Below, in pieces: positions 7,834 through 18,503 of a stretch of 64,000 bases of DNA. The DNA lies in assembly GCF_014077095.1 (NCBI RefSeq), contig NZ_JACGVG010000027.1:558001-622000 (forward strand). Reading direction: 5' to 3'. Every line of letters starts with the position of its first letter. Within the stretch, counting starts at the first letter, position 1. The translations under genes were made by a program, and so were the position numbers. The notes under the pieces are model-generated. The model saw only the letters and a list, made by a program, of their open reading frames with translations, had not been told where the DNA came from and ran no database searches. This DNA is from Colwellia sp. MB02u-6. GTDB taxonomy: Bacteria > Pseudomonadota > Gammaproteobacteria > Enterobacterales > Alteromonadaceae.

Positions 7834-8793
7834 ATGTCATTACAAACTGAACAGTTGAACGAATTACATTGGATGATGGAAGTACTTCATACCATTGACG
7901 TTGGCCTGGTGGTACTTAATCGTGATTACACCATTCAAATTTGGAATGGTTTTATGGAAAACCACAGTGGCTTATTGCCGCGTGAAGTCAAAGGTAAGTT
8001 ACTCTTTGATCTTTTTGACGAAATACCTCAAGACTGGTTTCGTCGTAAAGCGGAATCAGTTTTTTTATTAAAAAACAAAGCGTTTACCATTTGGGAGCAA
8101 CGCCCTTATGTGTTCAAATTTAACAATTATCGCCCTATTACCGGTACTGCTGAGTTTATGTACCAAAATACAACTTTTATTCCTTTAAAGTCGACTAGGG
8201 GTGACGTTTCTCATTTATGTTTATTAGTTTACGACGTAACGGATAATGCCACCCAGAAAAAAGAATTGAAAAAAGCCAATGCGGATTTAGCTATCTTGAG
8301 CCAAACCGACGGCTTAACACAATTGTTTAATCGCAATCATTGGCAGCAATGTATAGCCGCGGAGTTTAAGCGCTATATGCGCAACCAACATACTAGTTGC
8401 TTAGTTATGTTAGACATAGATCACTTTAAGGATGTTAACGATAACTATGGTCATTTAGTGGGTGATGATGTGATTCGCCATTTAGCTAAATTGATCCGTG
8501 AACAAGCACGAGAAACTGATATTTCAGCGCGCTATGGCGGTGAAGAGTTTATTGTTTTATTGGCGGATACTCATGCAGAAGGTGGGCTAATATTTGCTGA
8601 GCGGCTGCGTAAAACAGTAGAAGAGTCAGTGGTTATTTATAATGACATTGAGATTCGATATACTATTAGCTTGGGGGTTGCGCAAGTTCAACCAAACTAT
8701 AGTTCAGAAACACAGTGGCTTGAGCATGCCGATAATGCTTTATATCAATCTAAAGATAATGGCCGTAATAAAGCGATGATTTATCAAGAATAA
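7834..8793 (+). CDS. PAS-GGDEF diguanylate cyclase
   Basis: A 319-residue protein with an N-terminal PAS sensor domain (about residues 10-140), a short linker helix and a GGDEF domain. DGLTQLFNRNHW opens the cyclase domain and the active-site loop GGEEF is at 235-239, so c-di-GMP synthesis from two GTP is expected. An inhibitory I-site, RETD (226-229), lies five residues before GGEEF, implying product inhibition. No transmembrane segment is seen, so the sensor is cytosolic. It is translationally close to the receiver-CheC gene, suggesting that phosphorylation controls the cyclase. Confidence 0.9.
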   Translation: MSLQTEQLNELHWMMEVLHTIDVGLVVLNRDYTIQIWNGFMENHSGLLPREVKGKLLFDLFDEIPQDWFRRKAESVFLLKNKAFTIWEQRPYVFKFNNYRPITGTAEFMYQNTTFIPLKSTRGDVSHLCLLVYDVTDNATQKKELKKANADLAILSQTDGLTQLFNRNHWQQCIAAEFKRYMRNQHTSCLVMLDIDHFKDVNDNYGHLVGDDVIRHLAKLIREQARETDISARYGGEEFIVLLADTHAEGGLIFAERLRKTVEESVVIYNDIEIRYTISLGVAQVQPNYSSETQWLEHADNALYQSKDNGRNKAMIYQE

Positions 8794-8814
8794 TGCTATA
8801 GCTAGTATTATGAT

Positions 8815-8846
8815 GATAAAAAAAGCCCATTAGGGCTTTTTTTATC
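8815..8846. terminator. Bidirectional Rho-independent terminator
   Basis: A 14-bp stem, GATAAAAAAAGCCC with GGGCTTTTTTTATC, and an ATTA loop. It lies after the cyclase gene (+) and beyond the VanZ-like gene (-), with A/T tracts that work for both strands. Confidence 0.85.
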
Positions 8847-8915
8847 TTGGTGAAAGTACTAATGCTTTAGTTATTAAAAGCGTATTATAGTCGCTTAAAA
8901 ATACCATAAGTTATA

Positions 8916-9284
8916 TTAGGTTTTCTTTAGTGCAATTAATCTATGTAGCCCCTGCGCAATAATGATCGCTAATAGCACACCACCGGCGTTAGCCGCCATA
9001 TCTAACCACTCACCATAGCGATTAACGTGTGGCTGAATCAATTCAATTAAGCCACTCCAGGTAATGAATAACAAGGCAAAGGCTAACCAATACTTAGGCC
9101 GACGTAGTGCAGCAGGTAACATTAAAGCGCAATAGGCAATAAAGTGGTGGGTTTTATCACTGCCAGGTACGCTGGGTAAATGCTGAGCAGGGTAGAGCGA
9201 AGCAACCGTTATTAGTACTAAGATCACGATGGTTATACCCAGCCAAAACTGCTTAATAAAGTTTGTTATTGTGATAATAGCCAC
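8916..9284 (-). CDS. VanZ-like membrane protein
   Basis: A 122-residue integral membrane protein with about four hydrophobic segments. The family pattern is clear: a first helix ending in YPAQHLP, the DKTHHFIAYCAL helix and ELIQPHVNRYGEWLDMAANAGGVLLA. VanZ-like proteins are small membrane proteins of unclear role, some linked to glycopeptide tolerance. The GTG at 9284 overlaps the stop codon of the upstream amidohydrolase (TAGTG), which suggests coupled translation; a TTG at 9317 would add 11 residues. It is co-transcribed with the amidohydrolase. Confidence 0.8.
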   Translation of the reverse strand: MAIITITNFIKQFWLGITIVILVLITVASLYPAQHLPSVPGSDKTHHFIAYCALMLPAALRRPKYWLAFALLFITWSGLIELIQPHVNRYGEWLDMAANAGGVLLAIIIAQGLHRLIALKKT

Positions 9285-10945
9285 TATTTTTGATAGACCA
9301 AATTGCCATTTACCCAAGTTTCATCCACCGATATTTGCCAGATATTTTGCTCAGGCATGGTAAATAAATTATTGTCGAGTAAAACAAAATCAGCTTTCTT
9401 GCCTTTGGTTAAGCTGCCAATGATGTTTTCTTGATGGCCAGCATAGGCAGCATCTAAGGTAAAACTTCTAAAAGCTTCTAGCGGTGTCATTTTCTGATCA
9501 GCAAACCAACCACCTTCAGGACTATTGGTATGATCTTGACGAGTAATTGAGGCATGTAGACCAAAAAATGGATTGGGTGATTCAACTGGAAAATCAGAAC
9601 CAGCCGCAATCATTACCTCAGCATCGAGTAACTTTCTCCAGGCATAGGCGCCTAACATTCTGCTTGACCCAAGTCGGTTTTGTGCCATATTTTTATCACT
9701 GGTCGCGTGGGTTGCTTGCATGGCAGCAATAAGATCTAGCGCTGCAAAACGTGGTATATCTTCAAGTCGTAATACTTGTGCGTGTTCAACACGGTGACGT
9801 AATGCTTTGGTATTAGTTGTTTTGATCTGTTTTTCGTAGGTATCAAGTACCAGTTTATTCGCATTGTCACCAATGGCATGACTATTGACTTGATAGCCTT
9901 GGCGCATTGAAGTATTAACTAAATTTTCAAATTCTTTTGGGGTATTTAGCAGTAAGCCTTTATGACCTGGGTGGTCAGAATAATCTTCAATTAATGCCGC
10001 ACCGCGACTGCCTAAGGCACCATCGGTTTGAATTTTAACGCTATTAAAGGTTAACATATCGTCTTTACTGCGATATTGACCGTTAGCTAAAGTTTGTTGC
10101 CACTTAGCCGACGGTAAATACAACATAGCATTAACGCGAATACTCATCGCTTGTTCTTGGCTGAGTTCTTTAAAAGCATTAAGGTTATCCGTGTCAATAC
10201 CAGCGTCATGCACGCTAGTAAGGCCATAACTGGCAAGCGAGTCCATCGCCTTGACCAATACTTGTTTTTGCTGCTTGATGGTTAAAGGCGCAATACTGTC
10301 ATTAATGAGTGCCATGGCATTATCGATAAAAACCCCTGTAGGTAGGCCATTCTTATCTTTAATAATCTCACCGCCTTCTGGTGATACTGTATCTTTTGTG
10401 ATGCCCGCCAGCGCCATCGCTTTGGAATTTGCCCAGCCGGCATGACCATCAACACGTTCAAGCCAGACCGGTTGCTCGATAAAGTGCTTGTCTAAACTCT
10501 CTGCATTAGGGAAGGCATTGCTTGGCCATTGGGTTTGGTTCCAGCCACGACCTTGTATCCATGTCAGCCCTGCGTTGGCTTTGGCGTATGCTAAGGTCTT
10601 ATTAACAGCGTCTTGCTCTGAAGCAGAGTTGACTAAATCTGCGCGTAATAGGCTTAAACCGTAGTTTAAAATGTGCCCATGTGAATCAATCAAACCTGGG
10701 ATTAAGGTTTTTCCTTTACCATCAATCACGGTGAAATTTTTTGTGCTTGGTAGCGTGTCTGTTGCTGAATATATTTTATCGATTTTGTCATCAGTAAATG
10801 CAATAGCAGCGAAGCTTTCTAGCTCGCTGCCCGTTATGGTATAGCCTTGAATATTGGTAATTAACGTAGTTTTTGCCAACACTAGGGCTGGGCTCAATGT
10901 TGCGATGAGTATTGCCGATTTTATTGAGGTGGATAGTCTAATCAT
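9284..10945 (-). CDS. Exported YtcJ-like metal-dependent amidohydrolase
   Basis: A 553-residue amidohydrolase-superfamily enzyme of the YtcJ/amidohydrolase-3 type, with a signal peptide ending near VLAKT, so probably periplasmic. Metal-ligand motifs are GLIDSHGH near residue 80-90, a central HAIGDNAN, HRVEHAQV, and GSDFPVESPNPF near the C terminus. The C-terminal strand GKKADFVLLD is the usual composite domain of this family. The substrate is not predictable. It heads a two-gene unit with the VanZ-like gene. Confidence 0.85.
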   Translation of the reverse strand: MIRLSTSIKSAILIATLSPALVLAKTTLITNIQGYTITGSELESFAAIAFTDDKIDKIYSATDTLPSTKNFTVIDGKGKTLIPGLIDSHGHILNYGLSLLRADLVNSASEQDAVNKTLAYAKANAGLTWIQGRGWNQTQWPSNAFPNAESLDKHFIEQPVWLERVDGHAGWANSKAMALAGITKDTVSPEGGEIIKDKNGLPTGVFIDNAMALINDSIAPLTIKQQKQVLVKAMDSLASYGLTSVHDAGIDTDNLNAFKELSQEQAMSIRVNAMLYLPSAKWQQTLANGQYRSKDDMLTFNSVKIQTDGALGSRGAALIEDYSDHPGHKGLLLNTPKEFENLVNTSMRQGYQVNSHAIGDNANKLVLDTYEKQIKTTNTKALRHRVEHAQVLRLEDIPRFAALDLIAAMQATHATSDKNMAQNRLGSSRMLGAYAWRKLLDAEVMIAAGSDFPVESPNPFFGLHASITRQDHTNSPEGGWFADQKMTPLEAFRSFTLDAAYAGHQENIIGSLTKGKKADFVLLDNNLFTMPEQNIWQISVDETWVNGNLVYQK

Positions 10946-11212
10946 TGTATTCCCTTAATGTACCTTTTTATTATCACTAAATACTAACATGAAAAATAAT
11001 GAAAACTTTAGCTGTTTTATCTATGGAGACCGAGCTTTTTAGGAGAAAAATGCCTAAAGGCTCTGAAAGGATAATAAGATAAAATCATAACCTTAGTTTA
11101 GGTTTTAAGTCGCTAGCACTATTGACGATTAACTTTTTTTGCTTGTGGTAGGGCTTATTAACACCTTTTTTTTGTTATAAAAGTCTGCGTCATAAGCACG
11201 GCTGTTAAGGTT

Positions 11213-12772
11213 TTATGATTTGGCTCTATATTGCAGACGGCGTATAACCGCTAGTAATAAAAGTAATAAAGGAATAACAAAGTCGATAACACGCGTGTAG
11301 CGCGCATAAGGTGTTAGTCCAGTTACTAAAGCTATTTGGCTGCTCAGTACGGCTTGTTCAAATTGTGGGATTTTTTTAAGAATATGACCTTGATGGTCAA
11401 TAACAGCGGTAATGCCATTGTTGGTTGCCCGCAAGAAAGGTCGGCCAAACTCCAGCGCACGCATTCTAACAATTTCTAAGTGTTGGTGTGGGCCATGTGA
11501 ATCACCAAACCAAGCATCATTACTCACGGTTAAGAGTAAATCAGTTTGGTTAGAAAAATTAGCGCTAAGTTGCTCTGCAAAAGCGACTTCAAAGCAGATC
11601 AGTGGCAGTAAGTAATAACCATTAGCAACCAGGTTTTTTTGCACATATTCACCACGACTAAAAGACGACATCGGCAAATTAAAAATCGCCGCTAGTGGTC
11701 TTAACCAATCAGCAAAGGGCACAAATTCACCTATGGGCAGTAAGTGATGCTTGGCATAACGATTCTGATTGTTATATTGATAACTTCCTTGACTGTCACT
11801 CTGTAATTTTTTACCCAGTACGATTAAATTATTGTAATAGTTTCTGCTATTGATGTTGTAATCAATAATACCGGAAATAATAGCGCTATTATTCAATAAG
11901 GCTGATTTTTGTGCTATCTGTAAGAAATCTTGCGCTTGGTCATTTGGCTCTATTGCGGTGATGGCTGATTCTGGCCAAATAACAATATCAGCAGGATAAT
12001 TTTTCCGGGTTAGATCTAAGTAGGTTAACATGGTTGGCCAAGTTAACTCTGGCGACCATTTTACTGCTTGTTCGATATTGCCTTGTACCATCACAGTGTT
12101 AACAGACTGACCCGTTGCTGACACCCAAACTTTATTCTGTAAGGCTAAGCTTGCAACACTAATGGCGATAAGTAAGGCAAGATGTCGCCAAGGTTTACGC
12201 TGTTTAACAATATAAACTATGGCAATGCCGAGGGTAATCACTAGGGCGCTGATACCTTTCTCACCAATGATAGGGGCAAACACAGCCAAAGGACTGTCAA
12301 TCTGACTATAACCTAAAGTTAACCAAGGGAAGCCAGTGAGTAATACGCCACGTAAGAACTCGGCAAGTAGCCAAAAGGGTAATAAAAGCCAAAGATTAAG
12401 TTTTTGTTGATAGGAAAAGCGGGCAGCTAAATAGCAGGCAAGGGCGAGAAATAGCGCTAAATATACACACAGCGCCACCATTAATAATATCGACACAATT
12501 AGCGGTAAACCACCAAACTGGTCGATACTGACATGTACCCAACTGATGCCAGCAGAAAACCAACCAAAGGCAAAAATAAAACCTTGTTTGGCTGCCGATC
12601 TAGCAGATTTGCCTTGTAGCGAATATAGCCAAGTGGGTAATAGTATCGCCATTAGCCAATAATAAGAAAATGGTGCATAGCACAAGACTAATGCAAGCCC
12701 CAGCAAAAAACTGAGGCTATTGTCTTTATTAATGATTTTGTTGTGAATTCGTCTAAAGAATTTATTTAGCAT
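11213..12772 (-). CDS. lnt: Apolipoprotein N-acyltransferase
   Basis: A 519-residue inner-membrane enzyme that adds the third acyl chain to the N-terminal cysteine of lipoproteins before Lol sorting. About six hydrophobic segments precede a periplasmic nitrilase-like domain with the catalytic triad in WPESAIT (Glu), KHHLLPIGEFVPF (Lys) and CFEVAFAEQ (Cys), and a last helix anchors the C terminus. It is the last gene of the miaB-ybeZ-ybeY-ybeX-lnt cluster and begins 6 bases after ybeX, the same order as in E. coli. Confidence 0.95.
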   Translation of the reverse strand: MLNKFFRRIHNKIINKDNSLSFLLGLALVLCYAPFSYYWLMAILLPTWLYSLQGKSARSAAKQGFIFAFGWFSAGISWVHVSIDQFGGLPLIVSILLMVALCVYLALFLALACYLAARFSYQQKLNLWLLLPFWLLAEFLRGVLLTGFPWLTLGYSQIDSPLAVFAPIIGEKGISALVITLGIAIVYIVKQRKPWRHLALLIAISVASLALQNKVWVSATGQSVNTVMVQGNIEQAVKWSPELTWPTMLTYLDLTRKNYPADIVIWPESAITAIEPNDQAQDFLQIAQKSALLNNSAIISGIIDYNINSRNYYNNLIVLGKKLQSDSQGSYQYNNQNRYAKHHLLPIGEFVPFADWLRPLAAIFNLPMSSFSRGEYVQKNLVANGYYLLPLICFEVAFAEQLSANFSNQTDLLLTVSNDAWFGDSHGPHQHLEIVRMRALEFGRPFLRATNNGITAVIDHQGHILKKIPQFEQAVLSSQIALVTGLTPYARYTRVIDFVIPLLLLLLAVIRRLQYRAKS

Positions 12773-12778
12773 AAAGTG

Positions 12779-13657
12779 TTAATCAGCTACTTTACCTGCA
12801 ACTACATGCTCTTTTGGTACGGTAATTTGCAAGGTTTGAATACGACGGTTGTCGGCAGCCGTGACTTTAAATATAACTTTATTGATAGTGGTTTTTTCAC
12901 CTTTTTTCGGCATATGACCAAAGTGTTGTGTGACAATACCCCCTATGGTATCGGCATCACGTTCATTAAATTGAAAATTAAAGTAATTATTAAAGTCGTT
13001 AAGATCGGTAAGTGACTTTACTTGATAAACTTGGCCAGCAAGATATTTAATATCTTCTTCCATGGCATCATCGGTTTCGTCTTCAATTTCACCGACGATC
13101 AACTCTAGAATATCTTCAATAGTCACCACACCTGAAACACCACCGTATTCATCAACGACAATCGCCATATGATAACGCTGTTGGCGAAACTCTTTTAATA
13201 GTGGATCAACTTTTTTACTCTCAGGAACAATAATGGCTGGACGAATAATTTGTGCAATCGTGAATGCTTCATCGAATTGGCTAAAGCCGTAAGCGAGTAA
13301 ATCCTTCGCTAATAAGATGCCTTCAACGTCGTCAATATCATCATTAATCACGGGAAATCTTGAATGTCCAGAATCCACTATAATGGCGAGTGATTTCTCT
13401 AGCGGATCATTAATATCTAAAGTGATCATTTGTGAGCGAGGGATCATAATATCACGTACTCGCATATCAGATACTTCGAGTACGCCTTCGATCATTTGCT
13501 TGATTTCAGGGTTGATGAATTCATGGTTTTCAGCATCATTTAATGCATTGACTAGTTGCTCTTTGCTTCTCGGTTCTCCAGTAAATATTTGCATAATTTT
13601 AGTCAAAATTGACTTATTTGAAGAACCGTTACTAGAGTGGGGTTGGTCGTCGCTCAT
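12779..13657 (-). CDS. ybeX: CorC/YbeX family CBS-domain protein
   Basis: A 292-residue cytosolic protein with two CBS domains (about residues 65-190: RDIMIPRSQM, DSGHSRFPV, VDEYGGVSGVVTIEDILELIVGEIEDE) and a C-terminal CorC_HlyC transporter-associated domain. It lacks the transmembrane DUF21 part of larger relatives. Family members are tied to Mg/Co efflux and, in E. coli, to ribosome maturation with YbeY. It lies between ybeY and lnt in one operon. Confidence 0.92.
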   Translation of the reverse strand: MSDDQPHSSNGSSNKSILTKIMQIFTGEPRSKEQLVNALNDAENHEFINPEIKQMIEGVLEVSDMRVRDIMIPRSQMITLDINDPLEKSLAIIVDSGHSRFPVINDDIDDVEGILLAKDLLAYGFSQFDEAFTIAQIIRPAIIVPESKKVDPLLKEFRQQRYHMAIVVDEYGGVSGVVTIEDILELIVGEIEDETDDAMEEDIKYLAGQVYQVKSLTDLNDFNNYFNFQFNERDADTIGGIVTQHFGHMPKKGEKTTINKVIFKVTAADNRRIQTLQITVPKEHVVAGKVAD

Positions 13658-13838
13658 AGAGCCTTTTTAATTCCTTGTTAGTTGAATTTAGTACTATTTA
13701 ACTGTCCGACTAGTCTGTAACCGATCGTAGTTAATTTCAAGTACTAAATTGTTGCTTATTCTCTTCAGTAACTATTTTATTGAGAGAGATCAAATAATGC
13801 TTTGATATTTATACTAAGCGAATTCATCAATGAGCCCG

Positions 13839-14309
13839 CTACTGTATTTCATAAGGTGCAGCAATGCCCAAACCGGTAATTATTTTTGTTTCAAGTGCTT
13901 CCATTTCTTCTGCTTCATCATCGTCAATATGATCAAAGCCTAATAAATGTAAGCAGCCATGTACAACCATATGCGCCCAATGGGCATTGATAGATTTGTT
14001 TTGTTCTGCGGCTTCTTGCTCAACAACATCAACGCAAATAATAAGATCACCTAATAAATCCAGTTCAATGCCATCAGGTACTTCAAATGGAAATGATAAA
14101 ACATTGGTGGCTTTGTCTTTGCCTCGATATTGATGATTAAGCTGACGGCCTTCATCACTATTGACCAATCTAATGGTAAGTTCAAATGATTTTTCATATG
14201 GCGCTAGCGCGGCCTCAGTCCAACATTGAAAGTCACTGAGTTTAGGTACCGCCTTATCACCACAAGCCAATTGTAAATCGACGATAATATTCGCCGTGTT
14301 ATTCGCCAT
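13839..14309 (-). CDS. ybeY: Endoribonuclease YbeY (rRNA maturation factor)
   Basis: A 156-residue zinc-dependent RNase used in 16S rRNA 3' end maturation and 70S quality control. The three-histidine zinc motif [11 protein letters not shown] is near residue 115-125, preceded by NVLSFPFE and LGDLIIC, all typical. The start overlaps the ybeZ stop by 11 bases, so translation is probably coupled. Confidence 0.95.
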   Translation of the reverse strand: MANNTANIIVDLQLACGDKAVPKLSDFQCWTEAALAPYEKSFELTIRLVNSDEGRQLNHQYRGKDKATNVLSFPFEVPDGIELDLLGDLIICVDVVEQEAAEQNKSINAHWAHMVVHGCLHLLGFDHIDDDEAEEMEALETKIITGLGIAAPYEIQ

Positions 14310-15378
14310 GTTTGCTTTCGCTTTTAGCGGCTAAGGCTTCTGATTTTTGCTGTTGTTCGCGCGCTTGTTGTTTTTCTGCTTTTAAGCGTTGCTCTTTTTG
14401 TTCAAACGCTTCATAAGCTTCAACTATATGACCGACAACAGGGTGGCGTACCACATCTTTTGCTTGAAAGAAGTTAAAACTAACTCCAGGTATATCCACT
14501 AATACTTCAATAGCATGACGTAAGCCAGATTTTTGTCCGCGTGGTAAATCTACTTGAGTTATGTCACCTGTGATCACGGCGCGTGAGTTAAAGCCGATAC
14601 GGGTTAAGAACATTTTCATTTGTTCTACGGTAGTATTTTGACTTTCATCAAGAATAATAAAGGCATCATTTAATGTTCTACCGCGCATGTAGGCCAATGG
14701 AGCCACTTCGATAACATTACGCTCAATCAGCTTTTCAACTTTCTCAAAACCAAGCATTTCAAATAGCGCATCGTATAACGGACGTAGATATGGGTCGACT
14801 TTTTGCGATAAATCACCGGGTAAAAACCCGAGCTTTTCACCCGCTTCTACGGCTGGGCGAGTCAGTAATATGCGTCTGACTTCTTGACGCTCTAAAGCAT
14901 CAACAGCACAGGCCACCGCTAGGTACGTTTTACCTGTACCGGCAACACCAACACCAAAGCTGATATCATTGGTAATAACATTTTGGACATAACTTTGCTG
15001 GCTTTCGTTACGTGGCTTGACCATGCCACGTTTGGTTTTTATGGTCACCATATCGTCGTATTTAGCATCAAGCTTGCTTGGTGTGGCTTCTAACACTCCG
15101 GCTTCTACAATGGCTAAGTGCAGAATTTTAGCGGTAATTGCCTTTGATTTACCTTTAACGGTTTCAGTTTCAAGGTAAAGATTGATCAAAACTTGCTTCA
15201 CAGCTTCTGCATTGACACTTTTACCGGTAACTTTAAACTCATGGCTTCTGTAGCTGATCTCAACGCCCATTCGACGTTCTATTGTCTTAAGGTTGTCGTC
15301 TATAGCGCCACACAAATTGGCCAGACGATTATTATCGGCTGGAGATAGTTCAAAAGTTATACTGGTGTTTTTACTCAA
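14299..15378 (-). CDS. ybeZ: PhoH-like ATPase YbeZ
   Basis: A 359-residue protein with an N-terminal KH-like region and a PhoH ATPase domain: Walker [12 protein letters not shown] near residues 143-153 and Walker [10 protein letters not shown]. YbeZ partners YbeY in RNA metabolism. The C terminus is a charged, Gln/Lys/Glu-rich coiled tail. The start is TTG at 15378 with a strong GGGAG six bases upstream; a hairpin separates it from miaB. Confidence 0.92.
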   Translation of the reverse strand: MSKNTSITFELSPADNNRLANLCGAIDDNLKTIERRMGVEISYRSHEFKVTGKSVNAEAVKQVLINLYLETETVKGKSKAITAKILHLAIVEAGVLEATPSKLDAKYDDMVTIKTKRGMVKPRNESQQSYVQNVITNDISFGVGVAGTGKTYLAVACAVDALERQEVRRILLTRPAVEAGEKLGFLPGDLSQKVDPYLRPLYDALFEMLGFEKVEKLIERNVIEVAPLAYMRGRTLNDAFIILDESQNTTVEQMKMFLTRIGFNSRAVITGDITQVDLPRGQKSGLRHAIEVLVDIPGVSFNFFQAKDVVRHPVVGHIVEAYEAFEQKEQRLKAEKQQAREQQQKSEALAAKSESKHGE

Positions 15379-15412
15379 TTGCTGCTCCCAAGTTTTTGAA
15401 GTAAGATGTTAA

Positions 15413-15436
15413 AAGGGCAAATAATGATTTGCCCTT
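15413..15436 (-). terminator. Hairpin between miaB and ybeZ (possible attenuator)
   Basis: AAGGGCAAAT (15413-15422) pairs perfectly with ATTTGCCCTT (15427-15436) around AATG. Read on the minus strand the stem is followed by only a short T run, so it may weaken rather than end transcription from miaB into ybeZ. Confidence 0.5.
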
Positions 15437-15464
15437 AATATTTACTTTTATGAATAATAATGGC

Positions 15465-16907
15465 TTAAGGCGTAAAGGTGGCTACCCCTAACTCATTCAC
15501 TAGATTTTTTTCTGCTTGGTGATGGTTGTTAGCCAAAATGTCAGCGGGCGAATGGGCGATACGTAAACCCATCTCACTTTCTTGGCGAATCAATTCACCA
15601 CGTAACGAGTTGGCATAAACATCCGTAATTTTGACATCAACAAATTGGCCAATAACGGTATGTGGAGCAACAAAGTTCACGATACGATTGTTTTCTGTTC
15701 GGCCACGCAATTCCATTGGATTTTTCTTTGACGGACCTTCAACTAGAATACGTTGCTCGGTATCAAGCATATGACGTGCAATTTGAAGTGCTTGTTGACT
15801 AATACGGTCTTGCAATATTTGCAAACGTTGCTTTTTAGTTTCATCACTAATGTCATCAACCATATCGGCCGCAGGCGTACCTGGGCGAGCACTGTAAATA
15901 AAGCTGAAACTTAAATCAAAATCTACTGCTTTAATTAAGTTCATAGTAGCTTCAAAATCAGCATCAGTTTCACCTGGAAAACCAATAATAAAGTCAGATG
16001 ACATGCAAATATCAGGTCGAACTTTTTTCAATTTACGGATTTGAGACTTGTACTCTAAAGCGGTATGGCCACGCTTCATTTGCGTTAATATGCGGTCTGA
16101 ACCACTTTGCACGGGTAAATGTAAATGACTAACAAGCTCAGGCACATCAGCGTAAACATCAATAATGTCATCAGTAAATTCGATTGGATGTGATGTGGTA
16201 TAGCGAATACGGTCAATACCGTCAATGGTAGCGACTAGACGTAACAGTTCAGAAAAACGACAAATACTACCATCATGCGAATCGCCGCGATAACCGTTAA
16301 CATTCTGGCCAAGTAAATTGACTTCGCGTACACCTTGTTCGGCAAGTTGAGCAATTTCATATAAGACATCATCAAGCGGACGACTGACTTCTTCACCACG
16401 GGTATAAGGTACTACACAGAAGGTACAATATTTACTACAACCTTCCATAATAGAAACAAAGGCAGTAGCGCCATCAGCTTTTGGCTCAGGTAAACGGTCA
16501 AATTTTTCAATCTCTGGAAAGCTCACATCAACAACATGACCTTTGTTACCGGTAACTTTTTGGATCATTTCAGGTAAACGGTGCAAGGTTTGTGGACCAA
16601 AGACCATATCAACATATGGGGCACGTTGACGAATAGCATCGCCTTCTTGTGAAGCAACACAACCACCAACACCTATGATTAAATCAGGATTTTTTACTTT
16701 GAGATTTTTCCAGCGACCTAACTGATGAAACACTTTTTCTTGTGCTTTTTCACGGATAGAGCAGGTGTTAAGTAATATAACATCAGCATCTTCTGCTGCT
16801 TCGGCTAATTCAAAGCCATGGGTAGAGTCTAAAAGTTCAGCCATTTTCTGCGAGTCATACTCGTTCATTTGACAGCCCCAAGTTTTGATATATAGCTTTT
16901 TACTCAT
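15465..16907 (-). CDS. miaB: tRNA-2-methylthio-N6-dimethylallyladenosine synthase
   Basis: A 480-residue radical-SAM methylthiotransferase that makes ms2i6A37 in tRNAs reading UNN codons. The N-terminal UPF0004 domain ([33 protein letters not shown]) binds one 4Fe-4S cluster; the radical-SAM motif [17 protein letters not shown] binds the second; a TRAM domain follows about residue 385. The C-terminal 30 residues past TRAM are unremarkable. It heads the ybeZ-ybeY-ybeX-lnt cluster and is divergent from ubiF, as in E. coli. Confidence 0.96.
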   Translation of the reverse strand: MSKKLYIKTWGCQMNEYDSQKMAELLDSTHGFELAEAAEDADVILLNTCSIREKAQEKVFHQLGRWKNLKVKNPDLIIGVGGCVASQEGDAIRQRAPYVDMVFGPQTLHRLPEMIQKVTGNKGHVVDVSFPEIEKFDRLPEPKADGATAFVSIMEGCSKYCTFCVVPYTRGEEVSRPLDDVLYEIAQLAEQGVREVNLLGQNVNGYRGDSHDGSICRFSELLRLVATIDGIDRIRYTTSHPIEFTDDIIDVYADVPELVSHLHLPVQSGSDRILTQMKRGHTALEYKSQIRKLKKVRPDICMSSDFIIGFPGETDADFEATMNLIKAVDFDLSFSFIYSARPGTPAADMVDDISDETKKQRLQILQDRISQQALQIARHMLDTEQRILVEGPSKKNPMELRGRTENNRIVNFVAPHTVIGQFVDVKITDVYANSLRGELIRQESEMGLRIAHSPADILANNHHQAEKNLVNELGVATFTP

Positions 16908-17333
16908 TGATTCGCGCCTAATCTTTTCTATGAATTGATTCTAGTTTTTGCTAGAGAATTTAAGGAGGCACATTTTACTCTTTCTTTGCCTATGATGCTA
17001 GCTTAGAAATATCTTGGTTAAAAATAGTTTTAATTTTTTAGTTTAGCGATGTTAATCATCTAAATTTTAAAGCGCTTAGTTTGACCTTTAAGCACGTGTT
17101 TGTGCGTTTTTTGCTAGTGTTTACTTGAGTTTTACCCGTTTCACTCATCTGAGGGTCTACTTTATCTGCGGGTAAAACGACCAAATAAATAATCGAGTCG
17201 TGAGTTACGAATACAAGCTTAAATAATTAGAAAATGAGTGATATAGGTATTGTTGCATCATCGGGCACATAAACATCGAATTAATATATCAGGTTGGGTA
17301 GAATAACCTAACGTTCATAAAGTTGTAAAAATC
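16908..17333. other. Divergent intergenic region miaB/ubiF
   Basis: 426 bp without an ORF. It contains a hairpin GTTTTACCCG (17129-17138) / CGGGTAAAAC (17169-17178) whose loop resembles a second hairpin downstream of ubiF. Promoters for both genes must lie here but none stands out. Confidence 0.5.
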
Positions 17334-18503
17334 ATGATGAATCAGTTTGATTGTGTTGTTGTTGGTGGTGGCATGGTAGGTGCGGCAAGTGCTTTATCAC
17401 TGGCTGAGTTAGGATTAAGTGTGGCCATTATTGAAAAAAGTGTGCCAGAAAATTTTTCTTTTGAACAAGCCTTTGACTTGAGGGTTTCAGCGATTTCCTT
17501 AGCCTCAGAGCAATTGTTAAAGCAATTAAGTGCTTGGCAGCAATTGGAAAAATGGCGAGTGTGCCCCTATAAACGCCTTGGCGTATGGGAGATTGAGCGC
17601 AGCTACACCGAGTTTAATGCCAAAGATATTGAGCAAACGCATTTAGGCCACATTGTTGAAAATAGGTTAATACAACTTTCTTTATGGCAACAAATGCAGC
17701 AACACAGCAATATTACTTTGTTGTGTCCTGAAACCTTAATTAAACTTGAGCAAAGCCCAACAGACGTTGAGCTAACTTTATCGTCAGGCACGATAAAGGC
17801 TAAAGTAGTTATTGGTGCCGATGGTCCGAGTTCTTATGTCCGTAAACTGGTGAATATTGGCACCACAGGTTGGGACTATGCCCAATCTGCTCTGTTAATC
17901 AATGTCGAGACAGAAAAGCCACAACAAGATATAACTTGGCAACAGTTTTTTCAAACAGGCCCCATTGCCATGCTCCCTATGTCAGGGAACTGTGCCTCAT
18001 TGGTTTGGTATCATAATAAAGATGAAATAAAGCGCTTATCAGCATTATCCCATGACACTCTAGCGCAAGAGATAATGCAGCACTTTCCAAAGTGTTTAGG
18101 AAAAGTAGCTATCATTAATAAAGCGTCATTTCCCCTGACACGGCGACATGCGAATCAATATCAGAAAGGCCGAGTGCTGTTAATAGGCGACGCGGCACAC
18201 ACGATTAATCCTATGGCAGGACAAGGGGTTAATTTAGGCTTTAAAGATGTTAAAGCCTTACAGCATGTTATTGCAAAAGCTATCGGTAACGGCGAGTTAT
18301 GGCATCAACCAGAAGTTTTATCGCGTTATCAACAAAAAAGAAGAACGGACAATTTATTAATGATGACTACGATGGATGCATTGTATTTGTCATTTGGCCA
18401 TGTATCCCCTTTAGTCAAGCTTGCCCGAAATGCTGGCTTAATGATGGTAAATAAAGTGCCAAACTTGAAAAATAAAGCCTTAGCTTATGCTTGTGGTTTA
18501 TAG
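17334..18503 (+). CDS. ubiF: FAD-dependent ubiquinone biosynthesis hydroxylase (UbiF type)
   Basis: A 389-residue UbiH/UbiF/VisC-family flavin monooxygenase. It has the N-terminal GGGMVGAASALSLA Rossmann motif, the mid-protein GADGPSSYVRK and the second FAD motif GDAAHTINPMAGQGVNLGFKD. The choice of UbiF (hydroxylation of the demethoxyubiquinol ring) over UbiH or VisC rests on context: next to miaB on one side and a Met/Leu/Gln tRNA cluster on the other, exactly as E. coli ubiF. Two adjacent ATGs (17334, 17337) are possible starts. Confidence 0.82.
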   Translation: MMNQFDCVVVGGGMVGAASALSLAELGLSVAIIEKSVPENFSFEQAFDLRVSAISLASEQLLKQLSAWQQLEKWRVCPYKRLGVWEIERSYTEFNAKDIEQTHLGHIVENRLIQLSLWQQMQQHSNITLLCPETLIKLEQSPTDVELTLSSGTIKAKVVIGADGPSSYVRKLVNIGTTGWDYAQSALLINVETEKPQQDITWQQFFQTGPIAMLPMSGNCASLVWYHNKDEIKRLSALSHDTLAQEIMQHFPKCLGKVAIINKASFPLTRRHANQYQKGRVLLIGDAAHTINPMAGQGVNLGFKDVKALQHVIAKAIGNGELWHQPEVLSRYQQKRRTDNLLMMTTMDALYLSFGHVSPLVKLARNAGLMMVNKVPNLKNKALAYACGL

